This document shows positions 1 through 9,070 of a stretch of DNA of 38,599 nucleotides, piece by piece. The notes under the pieces were generated by a model. It saw only the letters and a list, made by a program, of their open reading frames with translations. It searched no databases and was not told where the DNA came from. A program made the position numbers and the translations under genes. The stretch is from RGIG8597 sp045133795. Lineage in GTDB: Bacteria; Spirochaetota; GWE2-31-10. Numbering within the stretch: position 1 is the first letter of the stretch; every line of letters begins with the position of its first letter. The stretch lies in NCBI GenBank assembly GCA_045133795.1, contig JBGUUT010000097.1, positions 1 through 38,599 of the forward strand. Reading direction: 5' to 3'.

Positions 1-111
1 ATCACGCAAGCCAAACTTGAAACTGCGAGAAATCTAATAGACTTAGGTTTACCGCAAGACCAAATCGCATTAGTTACCGGTTTGTCGATTGAGGAAATAG
101 AAAAGCTGTAA
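1..111 (+). CDS. C-terminal end of a Rpn-family (PD-(D/E)XK) nuclease/transposase-like protein, partial
   Basis: An open frame enters from the left edge and ends at TAA 109-111. It encodes 36 residues containing AKLETARNLIDLGLPQDQIA and ending GLSIEEIEKL. The pattern of a helix, 'LG/DLxxDQIAxVTGLSxEEIxKL' and stop is the characteristic tail of Rpn-family recombination-promoting nucleases (PDDEXK_2, often annotated as putative transposases). The nuclease core lies outside the window, so activity cannot be judged. Such genes usually occur in several near-identical copies, which may explain why the sequence begins here. A terminator follows directly. Confidence 0.7.
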   Translation: MTQAKLETARNLIDLGLPQDQIALVTGLSIEEIEKL

Positions 112-134
112 TTTAAACATATTTATATACAATG

Positions 135-181
135 GCTGTCTTTGTGAGGTATTGAAGCTTCATAGAAGACTGCTTTTTTTA
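135..181 (+). terminator. Rho-independent terminator after the Rpn-like gene
   Basis: GCTGTCTTT (135-143) pairs with GAAGACTGC (165-173), with one T-T mismatch and one G-T pair, and is followed by eight T residues. It lies 24 bases after the stop of the partial Rpn-like gene and would end that transcript. Confidence 0.6.
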
Positions 182-201
182 TTTAAGCACAGCAATTTTT
201 T

Positions 202-344
202 TGTACATGAGTGCATGGGTACATAGTTTTAGATAATTTTGCACAGTTTTGCACAGTGTCACTATCCTGTAAAGGTTTGTGACACTATGCAATTAAGCAC
301 ACAGTCAGTGTCCTGTTAAGGTTGCTGTCCGTATCCAGTAAAGG
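202..344. repeat. Cluster of short direct and inverted repeats, possible insertion-sequence end
   Basis: TTTTGCACAG occurs twice in tandem (237-246, 247-256). GTGTCAC (256-262) and GTGACAC (279-285) form a perfect 7-bp inverted repeat. Three degenerate copies of TATCCTGTAAAGG follow at 263-275, 309-321 (TGTCCTGTTAAGG) and 332-344 (TATCCAGTAAAGG). Multiple short repeats beginning TGTC are a known style of IS21-type element ends. No intact transposase is present, so the assignment is inference. Alternatively this is a repeat-type binding site. Confidence 0.4.
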
Positions 345-366
345 AAGCTGTAGCATTTCATTGTGA

Positions 367-576
367 CACATAAGGTATGTAGAATATTACGGAACATCTG
401 TTGCATTAAGTACTGGCCATGGAAAGCTTTCTTCTTCTGACGTATATTTGTCTGCATATGATGACCGGCGTTATGTATCAGACCATAATTGTATTCCTAT
501 CCTAATGGGGAATGGATTTAGTAAACAACGGCTACCGAAAATGATAGTTTTTTTTAAAATTTACAGGGTAAATTAA
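367..576 (+). pseudogene. Possible gene remnant without a start codon (IS21 IstA-like N-terminus?)
   Basis: This frame stays open for 69 codons between TGA 364-366 and TAA 574-576, but has no ATG at its left end and no ribosome-binding site. The translation includes RRYVSDH and NGFSKQRLPKM, with a spacing that weakly recalls the N-terminal helix-turn-helix region of IS21-type IstA transposases (xVSDxQxRxxMxxxxxGxSxxxAAxKAG). It lies just after the repeats at 237-344. If that reading is right, the stretch is the decayed left end of an insertion sequence. It could equally be chance open sequence. Confidence 0.25.
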
Positions 577-611
577 AATATGGTTGTAATATACAAGAAA
601 GGAGGACAAAG

Positions 612-1028
612 ATGGGAAAGGTGTTGACTGATAATGAAGAAGAAATATTAGCAGAAGCTCTTAAAACTCCGGTAAACGAAGCGTCTGTGCAACTTGGCTT
701 ATTGTTTATGGAGCTATCCATGATAAACAGCTTTGTAAACCAGATTGACGAAACGACTACGCCAAGTAAAATTCGTTATTTCTACCATGAGACAAAAACA
801 TATCTTACAGAAAGAATTAAAGGCTTTGTAGAAGTATATAAAGAACAGAAAAATAACTTTGTTGAAGTGCCGGGTGACTGGGAACAGTATTTGGAGTGCG
901 TAAAGACTTATACAGACAATCTTGAAAATACTAAAAAGGTAAATAAGAATACCGTTATATTACAGAACATGTGGAATAGCCTTTATCCGATAATAAACGG
1001 CTTTGTTAAAAAATTTACGAACAGATAA
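612..1028 (+). CDS. Hypothetical protein, 138 aa, helical and cytoplasmic
   Basis: An unrecognised protein of 138 residues. The start is supported by a strong AAGGAGG site at 599-605, seven bases before the ATG. No signal peptide or membrane segment is visible. The sequence is rich in Glu, Lys, Asn and aromatic residues and looks all-alpha, with likely amphipathic helices around residues 24-45, 55-80 and 90-110. No catalytic motif was recognised. It stands alone: the Rpn-like gene upstream is separated by a terminator and about 430 bp of repeat-containing DNA, and the next gene begins about 350 bp downstream. An accessory-region gene of unknown function is the safest description. Confidence 0.6.
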   Translation: MGKVLTDNEEEILAEALKTPVNEASVQLGLLFMELSMINSFVNQIDETTTPSKIRYFYHETKTYLTERIKGFVEVYKEQKNNFVEVPGDWEQYLECVKTYTDNLENTKKVNKNTVILQNMWNSLYPIINGFVKKFTNR

Positions 1029-1379
1029 TCTACACGTACTAAATATGCATGAACAATGTATTAGGCACATTATTATGTAATGTAATTAATCTTTCGAGTG
1101 AACTAAGCGAGCTAATAGAAAGCATGAACCGCCATGAAAAGTCAGATGTTAAATCATAATTAAAAATTGTGCATTATCAATCATAGATTTCACATATTCT
1201 CTCTTATTTTCAGTATTTATTTCTGAAAAAAAGAATAAAATTATATAAAAGTGTAAAAGTTGGGGTTGTTTTTTCCGGGAAAGTAGAAAAATTACTCACT
1301 TTCATTTCAAAAAGTTAAAATTACTCCCAAAAGTAAAAATGACTCTATTCTCAGACACACATTATATAAAGGGGGAAAT
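1029..1379. other. Intergenic stretch with three imperfect direct repeats
   Basis: No convincing gene was found. A 36-codon ORF (ATG 1049 to TAA 1159) lacks a ribosome-binding site. TTTTCAG/CTGAAAA (1207-1229) could form a weak hairpin. Just before the lipoprotein gene lie three imperfect copies of AAAGTxAAAATTACTC, whose AAAGT cores begin at 1280, 1311 and 1330. They may be binding sites for a regulator of the downstream starch operon, but the spacing (31 and 19 bp) is irregular. Confidence 0.4.
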
Positions 1380-2156
1380 ATGTGTAAGAAAATATTTTCA
1401 TTATCAATATTCTTTTTTGCTTGTATGATGATTGTTTTTTCATGTTGTGAAGCAGAAAAGGAAAATCCGGCAGATGATTCCGAGTCGAAACCGGCTCCGG
1501 TAAATCCGCAAGATCCTGAAATCCCTTCTATCAATTCTGAAGGCAAAACATTGACTTATAAAGTTGGTGAAACGGCGAAAGCGTTGACAATAACAGCAAC
1601 TGTTACTGACGGCGGAACATTGTCTTATCAATGGCAAAAATCAGATTCTGCTGACGGTGAATATTCTGTAATTGAAGGTGAAACAAACAAAGATTTTACT
1701 CCGGATACATCTGCAGTCGGAACTACTTATTACAAATGTGTTGTTACAAATACATTGGATGGCAAAACAGCTTCTGCTGATTCTGCAATTTTTACGGTAA
1801 CAGTTATCGAAGCAGGGGAGGCAACGCCACCTGAAGTAAGTGGAACTAAAGAATATACTGTAGAGATTAATAAGGAAGAAACTCTTGTTGTTACGGCAAA
1901 ATCTCTTGACGGCGGAGAGCTTTCATACAAATGGAGTAAATCTTCAGATAACACAACTTTTGAAGAATTGGCAGACAAAACAAAAGCGTCATTAGTTATA
2001 AAACCGACAGAAACCGGGACTTTCTACTACAAATGTGAAGTAACAAACAGTGTAGAAATTGACGGAGAAACTAAAACTGCGACGGCAGAAATTGTAATTA
2101 TCGTTACCGTTACCGTATTTACCGGAAGCGGTAACATTGATATTGATTTTAACTAG
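1380..2156 (+). CDS. Lipoprotein with two Ig-like domains
   Basis: A 258-residue secreted lipoprotein. The N-terminus has Lys3-Lys4, a hydrophobic stretch and a lipobox-like VFSC with Cys22 as the likely acylated residue, followed by an acidic, Pro-rich linker. Two tandem Ig-like beta-sandwich domains follow, at about residues 50-142 and 155-245. Both carry the same landmarks: 'GGTLSYQWQKS' or 'GGELSYKWSKS', and 'TYYKCVVTN' or 'FYYKCEVTN'. The start is preceded by AGGGGG (1370-1375). The stop codon TAG overlaps the AGGAGG that serves the next gene, so it is very probably co-transcribed with the double GH13 lipoprotein. It may help bind or present starch at the cell surface, but that is inferred only from context. 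Confidence 0.75.
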   Translation: MCKKIFSLSIFFFACMMIVFSCCEAEKENPADDSESKPAPVNPQDPEIPSINSEGKTLTYKVGETAKALTITATVTDGGTLSYQWQKSDSADGEYSVIEGETNKDFTPDTSAVGTTYYKCVVTNTLDGKTASADSAIFTVTVIEAGEATPPEVSGTKEYTVEINKEETLVVTAKSLDGGELSYKWSKSSDNTTFEELADKTKASLVIKPTETGTFYYKCEVTNSVEIDGETKTATAEIVIIVTVTVFTGSGNIDIDFN

Positions 2157-2165
2157 GAGGTACAA

Positions 2166-5100
2166 ATGAAAAGTAAAATTCTGATTTTACCTTTATTATT
2201 GATAGTGTTGATGTTTGGTTGTGAAAATCCATCGACACAATATTCCAAACCTACGCCTGCTCAGACATACGGAAGTTTGACAATCGGTGATAGTTCGGAG
2301 TCTCGAGTATTGGATGTCAGTAAAATTCTCGGTGCAAAAGTAAGTGTAACGGGAACAGGGATTTCTAACCTATTAGAAAAAGAAACTACCATTAAAGACG
2401 GGAAAGTTTCCGGAGTAATAATAAATAATATTCCTATCGGTAAAAACCGTATTGTTACAGTAAAAGCTGCGACTAAAGGTTCTGAAATTGCAGAGGCAGA
2501 TTTCATAGATAGCGTGGTAATGCGTGCCGTGACAGATATTAATCCGGGGGCAAATTCTGTTTCTGTAAATTGGGCTTCTACTGCATTGGGTAATGTTTTC
2601 CATGAATTATTACAGCTTGGCTATAATATTTCAAATATTACAAAAGCTGAATTGGAAAATGCAATCGACACTAATGTTCATGCGACATTGATTAATGCAA
2701 AAGCAATTGCAGAAGACTTCAAAGCCGATGCATTAAAAGATAAAGCTAATTATGTTCTTGAGGGGGCAACCGTAAAATTTACTGTCAGCGGTGATGAATA
2801 TAAAAATTACAGTGTAATTGTAACAGACCCGGCTTCTAAGGAAACTAAAGTTTCTGCCGGTACAATTACAGGAATCACTGCCGGAACTTGGGATTTTCTT
2901 ATTGTAAATAAAGAAACCGATATGGAATGGCATAGAGAAACAATCTCAGTAGAGAACGGCAAAACTTTTGATTTAGGAACACTTTCATTTAAAACACCGC
3001 AACCAAAAATATTGCCGGAAAATATGTTTTTCAAAGATTCATTAGAAATTACTATCAAATCTGAAGCCGGGGCAACAGTTTATTATACAACAGACGGAAG
3101 CGCCCCAACTGTAGAAAAACAATATACAGCTCCGTTTTCAATTACAGCTGATACTACAATAAAAGCATTTGCCGTAATGGAAGGATTGGAAGCATCAGCC
3201 GTAGTTACTAAAGAATATAAGATTGCAACACTAGGTTATAATTATCCGAAAGACGGTGCTTATTCACCGGTAGACCAAGAAAACTGGGGAACCGGTACTT
3301 TTAGTTTGGGAGCAAATATAGATGATAGCGACGGTAACGGAACATTTGCTGTTTACTCAGCAAACGCAACAAAAATGCTTCTTGAAATCTATAACAAAGC
3401 TTACGGTGAAGACGCAGCTTATGACTATTGGATGGAAAAAGGAAGCGACAATATTTGGCGTGCAAAAGTTAAGGGAATCCCTAACGGAACTTTGTATGCA
3501 TTCCGTGCATGGGGACCAAACTGGGAATACTCAGAAGAATGGGATAGAGGAAGCAGTTCTGCAGGATTTGTAAAAGACTATGACAATAACGGAAACCGCT
3601 TTAATCCAAATAAAGTATTGTTTGACCCGTATGCAAAAGAAATCTCTCACGATAAATCAAATCCGACTGCACTCGGTGAATACGACGGCGGAATGTACGG
3701 AACCGGTGCAGAAACTTATAAAGGTGCAGCACGACGAAATTTTGATACAGGTAAATATGCTCCGAAAGCTGTCGTAGTTGTAGACAAAACCGATTTCGGT
3801 ACAAAACCGGCAATTCCGCAAGAAAAAGCGATTATTTACGAAGCTCATGCTCGCGGTATTACAAAACATCCGTCATCTGCAAAACTTGAAGATATTCTAA
3901 AAGATATTAAAGGTTTTGAAGCTGTAAAAAATATTCCTACTGAATATCAAGGTACATACAAAGGTGTCGCAATGTTGGCTCCTTATCTTAAAGCTTTAGG
4001 TGTAAATACAATCGAGCTTTTACCTGTTCACGAATCTGATAATGATTGTAATCCTGATAACGCTCCGGGCGGAAACTATTGGGCGTATATGACTTACGGA
4101 TATTTCGCACCGGACAGACGATATTCAAGCGAAAAATCTTACGGTGGACCTACAAAAGAATTTAAACAAATGGTTAAAGCATTCCACGATGCTGGAATGG
4201 AAGTTTATCTTGATGTAGTTTTCAATCACTCTGGTGAAGGTGGTCCTTGGAACGGAAAGCCAACAAAGTGGGATAATGGAGAGGAAGTTACTAATACAAA
4301 TTTTGATAATTATCAAACTGCAGAACTCACATTTATGCGTGGGTTGGATAACAGTACTTACTATTGTTTGACACCAGATAAAGCCGATTATTGGGAAACT
4401 ACAGGTTGCGGAAACAACTTACAGTGTGATAATGAAACTGTTCGCAAATTTATTATTGATTCATTAACTTATTGGATAGATGAAATGGGAGTTGACGGAT
4501 ACAGATTTGACTTAGCTCCTGTTTTAGGTCGTGAAGGTGAAGGTTCTTGGAAGTTTGTTTCAGATGCTACAACTATTAAAGAAATAGTTGGTTTAGGAAA
4601 TAAAAAAAATGTAGAAATGATAGCAGAAGCTTGGGACTGTCAATATCCGGAAGGTTATCAAGTAGGAAACTTCCCTGATGGTTGGGGCGAATGGAACGGA
4701 CGTTTCCGTGATGCAATTCGTGGCTATGTCGGCAGCGGTAATTGGGGACAAACCGGTGGTTATATCAACGGAGATTATGATAACTTCAATGACCAAGGCG
4801 GACCGCACAAATCAGTAAACTTTGTAGTAGCTCACGACGGATTTACACTTGCAGACTTGTGTAGTTATCAAGGAGCAGGAAATTATCAAAATGATAAGTT
4901 AGAATGGCCGTTCGGACCAAGTGACGGTGGTAACGGAGATAATAACAATCTTGGATTTGTCGATTGGACGACTGATGAAAATACTCAAAAGGCAAGCAAA
5001 CGTCAGGCTGCTCGTAACTATATCGCTATTCAGATGATGAGCCGTGGTGTTCCTATGATTGTTTGGGGGGATGAATTCAGCCGAACTCAAAACGGAAACA

Positions 5101-7796
5101 ATAATCCATATAATATTGACTCTGTAGCTACTTGGAGTAACTACAACATGATTAATACAAAAACTCCTCATAAAGTAGCAACAGGCGGTGACGGAGAATA
5201 TCACAACAATTTCGGAACATTTACTAATGCAGGCGATGTAAACGGTAACTTTATGTTCATGAAGTACATGCTTAACTTAAAGGCAAATGAACCGGCATTA
5301 AATCAAACAAATTATGATGTAGAATATGATTCTACTTCTCCTAACGAATGGCAAGGTGCTACAATGATTCATATCAAAGGTAGTAAGGTTGTCGGCGGTA
5401 GTGATTATGTGCTTTGTATGAATATGACCGGCGGTGAAGTTCAATTTAAACTTCCTGCAGCTGCCGGCGGAAAATCTTGGGTTCGTATTGTAGATACTCA
5501 AAAATATTTTGAAAAAGATTGTAACTACTGGAGCCACGAATCAATAGATTCTGTGGAAATAGAGACATCTTACGGTGTTGCCGGATGGTCAGTAGTTATT
5601 CTAAGAGAAATTAATAAACGTGAAACGGTAAAAGATCCGACTTTCACACCTGCAGATGAAACTTTCAGCGGTTCTACAGAAGTGACAATTTCTTGTGCTA
5701 CAACAGGTGCAGAAATTTATTACACATTGGACGGAAGTGTTCCTAGTAAAACAAACGGAACTTTGTATTCCGGTGCAATCAGCCTTACAAGTACTGCAAC
5801 TATAAAAGCTATTGCATACAAAGACGGGGCGTATCCATCAGAAATAGTTTCTAAAAAATACACAAATACAGCGAGTGTAGAAACGCCGGTACTTTCTGTA
5901 CCTGCCGGAGCTTTCTGGAATACGATAACTGTATTGGTTAGCTGTGATACTGCCGGAGCAAATATTTATTATACAACAGACGGAACTGAGCCGACTTCTG
6001 CAAGTACAAAATACACTATAAGTGGAATCAAAATCAGCGATACAACTACACTAAAAGTGTATGCAACAAAAGAAGGTATCTCACCATCTAATGTTGTTAC
6101 TGCTGAATATACAAAACAAGCTGCACAAACTTACACAGAAAACAAAAGCGGTGTAATTTTGCAAGGTTTCAACTGGGATTCAGCTCCTCGTGGTATAGAC
6201 CCCAATACAGGGAATCCTTATAATGCAGAAAATTCTAATCCGAAGTGGTATCAGTGGTACGGCATAATGAATAAGAATGCTGCTGCTATGCAGAAATTCG
6301 AGTATGTTTGGTTCCCACCTCCAAGTAAAACTGATACTTCAAGTTCAGAAGGATATGCTCCAAATGAATTGAATAACTTAAACAATTGCTACGGAACCGA
6401 AGAAGAACTAAAAGCGGTAATTCAAGCTATTCAACCGGCAAAAGCTATTGCTGATATTGTAGTAAATCACCGTTCGGGAACTAGAAGCTGGGGAGATTTT
6501 ACTAATCCGACATGGACTGATGACTACTATTCAATTTGTCAGGACGACGAAGGATTTTCATTATCCGGAAGTCCAATGCTTGATTCATCTAAAAAAGGTG
6601 CAGAAGACACCGGTATGAAATACGATGCTTACCGTGACTTAGACCACACAAATGTGGCTGTTCAGCAAGGTATTTACAGCTGGATGAACTCTGTATTAAA
6701 ACGTGCAGGATTTGTGGGTTGGCGTTATGATTATGTAAAAGGTTTTGACGGAAAATATGTTGGTTATTATAACGCAATGACAGATGCAGCGTTCTCTGTT
6801 GGTGAATACTGGCCTGAAGCCGGTGACGGAAATTGGAATAGCCAAATCAGTAGTTGGATAACCGCTACTGGAAAAACTATTAACTCAACTGCCGGAAAAC
6901 AGTCTCGTGCGTTTGACTTTGTATTAAAACAAAACTTAAATAATGCATTTGGTTGGACAAAAGCAGGAGATTCTTCAAACAATGATTTGTGGAATATGGC
7001 ACTTCTTGCTGATGAATCAACTCTTATGAGAAGTAATCCAAGTGCTGCTATTACTTTTGTTGATAATCACGATACAGGAAGTACACAACAGCATTGGGAA
7101 TTAAGTTGGTTTGATGTTCCTGTTGCTTATGCTTATATCTTAACTCATCCTGGTATGCCTTGTGTAGCAAGTCAGCACTACTTTGCTCAAAGTAGCGACT
7201 TTACAGGAGAACAATATCGCGGTGGTGAAACTGTTCCGGGTACAGGAATAACAATGAAAGGACATATCGATTATTTAATTCAACTTCGTCAAGATTTGGG
7301 CATTGAATATGATGATACAGTAGAAGTTCTTAAAAGTTCAGAGATAAACTATGTAGCAAAAATCGCAGGAACTAACGGCGAAATCATTGTAAAAATCGGT
7401 GGAGATTCTTATACTCCGATAGGTGACGGTTATACCGGAAATTATCCGATTTACAGCGGAACAAACTTCGCAATCTGGCAAAAAGATAATCAGGGTGTAG
7501 TACCTAAAAAAATTACAGTAGAACTTTCAGCAACAAAAGATGTAGGTATGGGAAATGCAGTATATTTTACAGGTGCATTTGATGAAGCTGAAAACTGGAC
7601 AAAAGCTGTAAAAGGTACTTGGACTGAAGGTAATGTTTGGAAAGTTTCTGTTACCGCTACTGAAGGTATAGGATTTGAATGGAAGGCATTAAAAGGTAGT
7701 AATGCTGAAGATGTTGTTACTATTGAAGGAAATTCTTGGGAATGGCAACCTGATCCAAATAATTCATATCCAACAAAGTCTTCTACGACTTTTTAG
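2166..7796 (+). CDS. Giant lipoprotein: CBM48-isoamylase/GlgX-type GH13 fused to GH13 alpha-amylase and CBM20-like domain
   Basis: An 1876-residue surface starch degrader. It has a lipobox LMFGC (Cys19), a lipoprotein-specific N-terminal region to about 280, a chitobiase-C-like beta domain (283-354) and a CBM48-like region from about 359. The isoamylase/GlgX-type GH13 domain (about 557-1150) has DVVFNH (Asp683, His688), YRFD (nucleophile Asp782), AEAWD (acid Glu821) and VAHDG (His890, Asp891). Two chitobiase-C-like repeats follow (1157-1233, 1238-1317). The alpha-amylase GH13 domain (from about 1325) has DIVVNH (Asp1430, His1435), WRYD (Asp1522), VGEYW (Glu1547) and DNHD (His1635, Asp1636). 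A CBM20-like region begins near 1781. Both catalytic sets are complete, so one protein should cut alpha-1,6 and alpha-1,4 bonds. The stop at 7794-7796 follows a T5 run, and the next frame continues 14 plausible codons to TAA 7837-7839. The start has AGGAGG at 2155-2160. Confidence 0.9.
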   Translation: MKSKILILPLLLIVLMFGCENPSTQYSKPTPAQTYGSLTIGDSSESRVLDVSKILGAKVSVTGTGISNLLEKETTIKDGKVSGVIINNIPIGKNRIVTVKAATKGSEIAEADFIDSVVMRAVTDINPGANSVSVNWASTALGNVFHELLQLGYNISNITKAELENAIDTNVHATLINAKAIAEDFKADALKDKANYVLEGATVKFTVSGDEYKNYSVIVTDPASKETKVSAGTITGITAGTWDFLIVNKETDMEWHRETISVENGKTFDLGTLSFKTPQPKILPENMFFKDSLEITIKSEAGATVYYTTDGSAPTVEKQYTAPFSITADTTIKAFAVMEGLEASAVVTKEYKIATLGYNYPKDGAYSPVDQENWGTGTFSLGANIDDSDGNGTFAVYSANATKMLLEIYNKAYGEDAAYDYWMEKGSDNIWRAKVKGIPNGTLYAFRAWGPNWEYSEEWDRGSSSAGFVKDYDNNGNRFNPNKVLFDPYAKEISHDKSNPTALGEYDGGMYGTGAETYKGAARRNFDTGKYAPKAVVVVDKTDFGTKPAIPQEKAIIYEAHARGITKHPSSAKLEDILKDIKGFEAVKNIPTEYQGTYKGVAMLAPYLKALGVNTIELLPVHESDNDCNPDNAPGGNYWAYMTYGYFAPDRRYSSEKSYGGPTKEFKQMVKAFHDAGMEVYLDVVFNHSGEGGPWNGKPTKWDNGEEVTNTNFDNYQTAELTFMRGLDNSTYYCLTPDKADYWETTGCGNNLQCDNETVRKFIIDSLTYWIDEMGVDGYRFDLAPVLGREGEGSWKFVSDATTIKEIVGLGNKKNVEMIAEAWDCQYPEGYQVGNFPDGWGEWNGRFRDAIRGYVGSGNWGQTGGYINGDYDNFNDQGGPHKSVNFVVAHDGFTLADLCSYQGAGNYQNDKLEWPFGPSDGGNGDNNNLGFVDWTTDENTQKASKRQAARNYIAIQMMSRGVPMIVWGDEFSRTQNGNNNPYNIDSVATWSNYNMINTKTPHKVATGGDGEYHNNFGTFTNAGDVNGNFMFMKYMLNLKANEPALNQTNYDVEYDSTSPNEWQGATMIHIKGSKVVGGSDYVLCMNMTGGEVQFKLPAAAGGKSWVRIVDTQKYFEKDCNYWSHESIDSVEIETSYGVAGWSVVILREINKRETVKDPTFTPADETFSGSTEVTISCATTGAEIYYTLDGSVPSKTNGTLYSGAISLTSTATIKAIAYKDGAYPSEIVSKKYTNTASVETPVLSVPAGAFWNTITVLVSCDTAGANIYYTTDGTEPTSASTKYTISGIKISDTTTLKVYATKEGISPSNVVTAEYTKQAAQTYTENKSGVILQGFNWDSAPRGIDPNTGNPYNAENSNPKWYQWYGIMNKNAAAMQKFEYVWFPPPSKTDTSSSEGYAPNELNNLNNCYGTEEELKAVIQAIQPAKAIADIVVNHRSGTRSWGDFTNPTWTDDYYSICQDDEGFSLSGSPMLDSSKKGAEDTGMKYDAYRDLDHTNVAVQQGIYSWMNSVLKRAGFVGWRYDYVKGFDGKYVGYYNAMTDAAFSVGEYWPEAGDGNWNSQISSWITATGKTINSTAGKQSRAFDFVLKQNLNNAFGWTKAGDSSNNDLWNMALLADESTLMRSNPSAAITFVDNHDTGSTQQHWELSWFDVPVAYAYILTHPGMPCVASQHYFAQSSDFTGEQYRGGETVPGTGITMKGHIDYLIQLRQDLGIEYDDTVEVLKSSEINYVAKIAGTNGEIIVKIGGDSYTPIGDGYTGNYPIYSGTNFAIWQKDNQGVVPKKITVELSATKDVGMGNAVYFTGAFDEAENWTKAVKGTWTEGNVWKVSVTATEGIGFEWKALKGSNAEDVVTIEGNSWEWQPDPNNSYPTKSSTTF

Positions 7797-7862
7797 TGGT
7801 GCAGAAGGAAAAAGTACCGGAACTTGGGGAACTAAGTAATTTTGAATAATGTTGTTAATTTT

Positions 7863-7893
7863 AAAGGCTGTTCTTCGGGACAGCCTTTTTTAT
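7863..7893 (+). terminator. Rho-independent terminator of the Ig-like/GH13 operon
   Basis: AAAGGCTGT (7863-7871) and ACAGCCTTT (7880-7888) form a perfect 9-bp stem with loop TCTTCGGG and a T run. It follows the double GH13 gene and separates it from the nuclease gene. Confidence 0.85.
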
Positions 7894-7925
7894 AATGTTA
7901 TAAACTTTTTTGATGGGATAGATTT

Positions 7926-8987
7926 ATGAGTAGAAAAAGAAGAAAGAAATCAAGGAGACGAACCGGAAGAGGCGGAAAAAATCCTTTAAGTTTATTTTTA
8001 AGCGTTTTAGTCGTTTTGGCTGTTTGGGTCGCATTTTTATATTTTTTCAGACCGCAGCAGTTTGAGGCTTTGAAAAAAGAAGTAATCAGTTGCGTGACAT
8101 CAGTGTTATCTGAGTTTGAAAGCGAAATAAAATCGGCAGGCAAAAAGCCGGTTACTGCTGCGGATTTAGCTATAGACGGACAAACTCCAACGGAACCGGA
8201 AAATTCTTCTATGTTCTGGGGAAATCCGTCCGCCGCAGTCGCCGATGTTTCTGCGAGAACGAATTATCTTATGGTCAAACCGCAATTTACAATGTCTTAC
8301 AACGATGAAACATTGATTCCCAACTGGGTAATGTGGCATTTAAGCACGCGAAATTTCGGCGAAACGGAACGAGGTGATGACTTTCGGGCGGACGAAGAAC
8401 TGCCTGATGATTGGTACGCCGTCGTAAAAAGTGACTATCAATATTCGAAATACGGTTTTGACAGAGGGCATGTTTGTCCGTCTGCTGCCAGAACTTCGAC
8501 ACAAGAAGATAACAGCATGACTTTTTTGATGACAAATATGATTCCGCAGTCGCCGGATTGCAATCGTGTAGTATGGAAAGACTTGGAAGCTTATGAGCGT
8601 AATCTTGCAAAACGGGGAAAAGAACTTTATGTAGCAGCCGGACCTTACGGCAAAGGCGGAGAAAGCAATTTGGGGTATTTCGAAACTATTCCGATTCCCA
8701 ATCGTAAAGACCCTAATTCTGCAGGAAAAGAAATTGTTGTTCCGTCGCATTGTTGGAAAATTGTCGTGATTATGGAAGATGGCGATGACGATTATTCTCG
8801 AATTTCTACAGATACGGAAGTCCTTGCGGTTTTTATGCCTAATAAACAGGGAATCGGAAAGACCGGTTCGTGGGAACAATTTTTAACATCCGTTGATTAT
8901 ATTGAAGAAAAAACCGGTTACGATTTTCTCGCTTATATTCCCGATGAAATAGAAAATGTTCTCGAAGCTAAAGTTTACGTGAAATAA
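7926..8987 (+). CDS. Membrane-anchored DNA/RNA non-specific endonuclease (NUC family)
   Basis: A 353-residue nuclease. The N-terminus is extremely basic (Arg/Lys-rich residues 3-18), followed by one membrane segment at about residues 21-42, so the catalytic part should face the periplasm or exterior. The NUC domain (about 110-345) carries the family signature DRGH with catalytic His182, followed by SMTFLMTNMIPQ, whose Asn matches the metal-ligand region, and VWKDLE. The family makes double-strand and single-strand cuts in DNA and RNA, often for nutrient salvage. A stretch at about 50-100 is an unstructured linker. The gene is flanked by terminators at 7863-7893 and 9019-9047 and is probably monocistronic. 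The ATG at 7926 is the only start upstream of the membrane segment, and its ribosome-binding site is weak. No cognate inhibitor gene is adjacent. Confidence 0.85.
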   Translation: MSRKRRKKSRRRTGRGGKNPLSLFLSVLVVLAVWVAFLYFFRPQQFEALKKEVISCVTSVLSEFESEIKSAGKKPVTAADLAIDGQTPTEPENSSMFWGNPSAAVADVSARTNYLMVKPQFTMSYNDETLIPNWVMWHLSTRNFGETERGDDFRADEELPDDWYAVVKSDYQYSKYGFDRGHVCPSAARTSTQEDNSMTFLMTNMIPQSPDCNRVVWKDLEAYERNLAKRGKELYVAAGPYGKGGESNLGYFETIPIPNRKDPNSAGKEIVVPSHCWKIVVIMEDGDDDYSRISTDTEVLAVFMPNKQGIGKTGSWEQFLTSVDYIEEKTGYDFLAYIPDEIENVLEAKVYVK

Positions 8988-9018
8988 CGAAATTGCAAGT
9001 TATTACCGAAAGATTGTT

Positions 9019-9047
9019 GGTTGTCCTTTTCGGGCAACCTTTTTTTT
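9019..9047 (+). terminator. Rho-independent terminator after the nuclease gene
   Basis: GGTTGTCC (9019-9026) and GGGCAACC (9032-9039) pair over 8 bp (one T-G pair) around a TTTTC loop and are followed by eight T residues. Confidence 0.85.
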
Positions 9048-9070
9048 ATTCTGCATTTCATTTGAAAATC

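Noticed and set aside
587..592. TAATAT as a -10 box for the hypothetical gene at 612
   Set aside because: The only -35-like hexamer (TTTACA 560-565) is 21 bp away, outside the usual spacing.
1049..1159. 36-codon ORF (MNNVLGTLLCNVINLSSELS...)
   Set aside because: No Shine-Dalgarno sequence, no recognisable feature; short enough to occur by chance.
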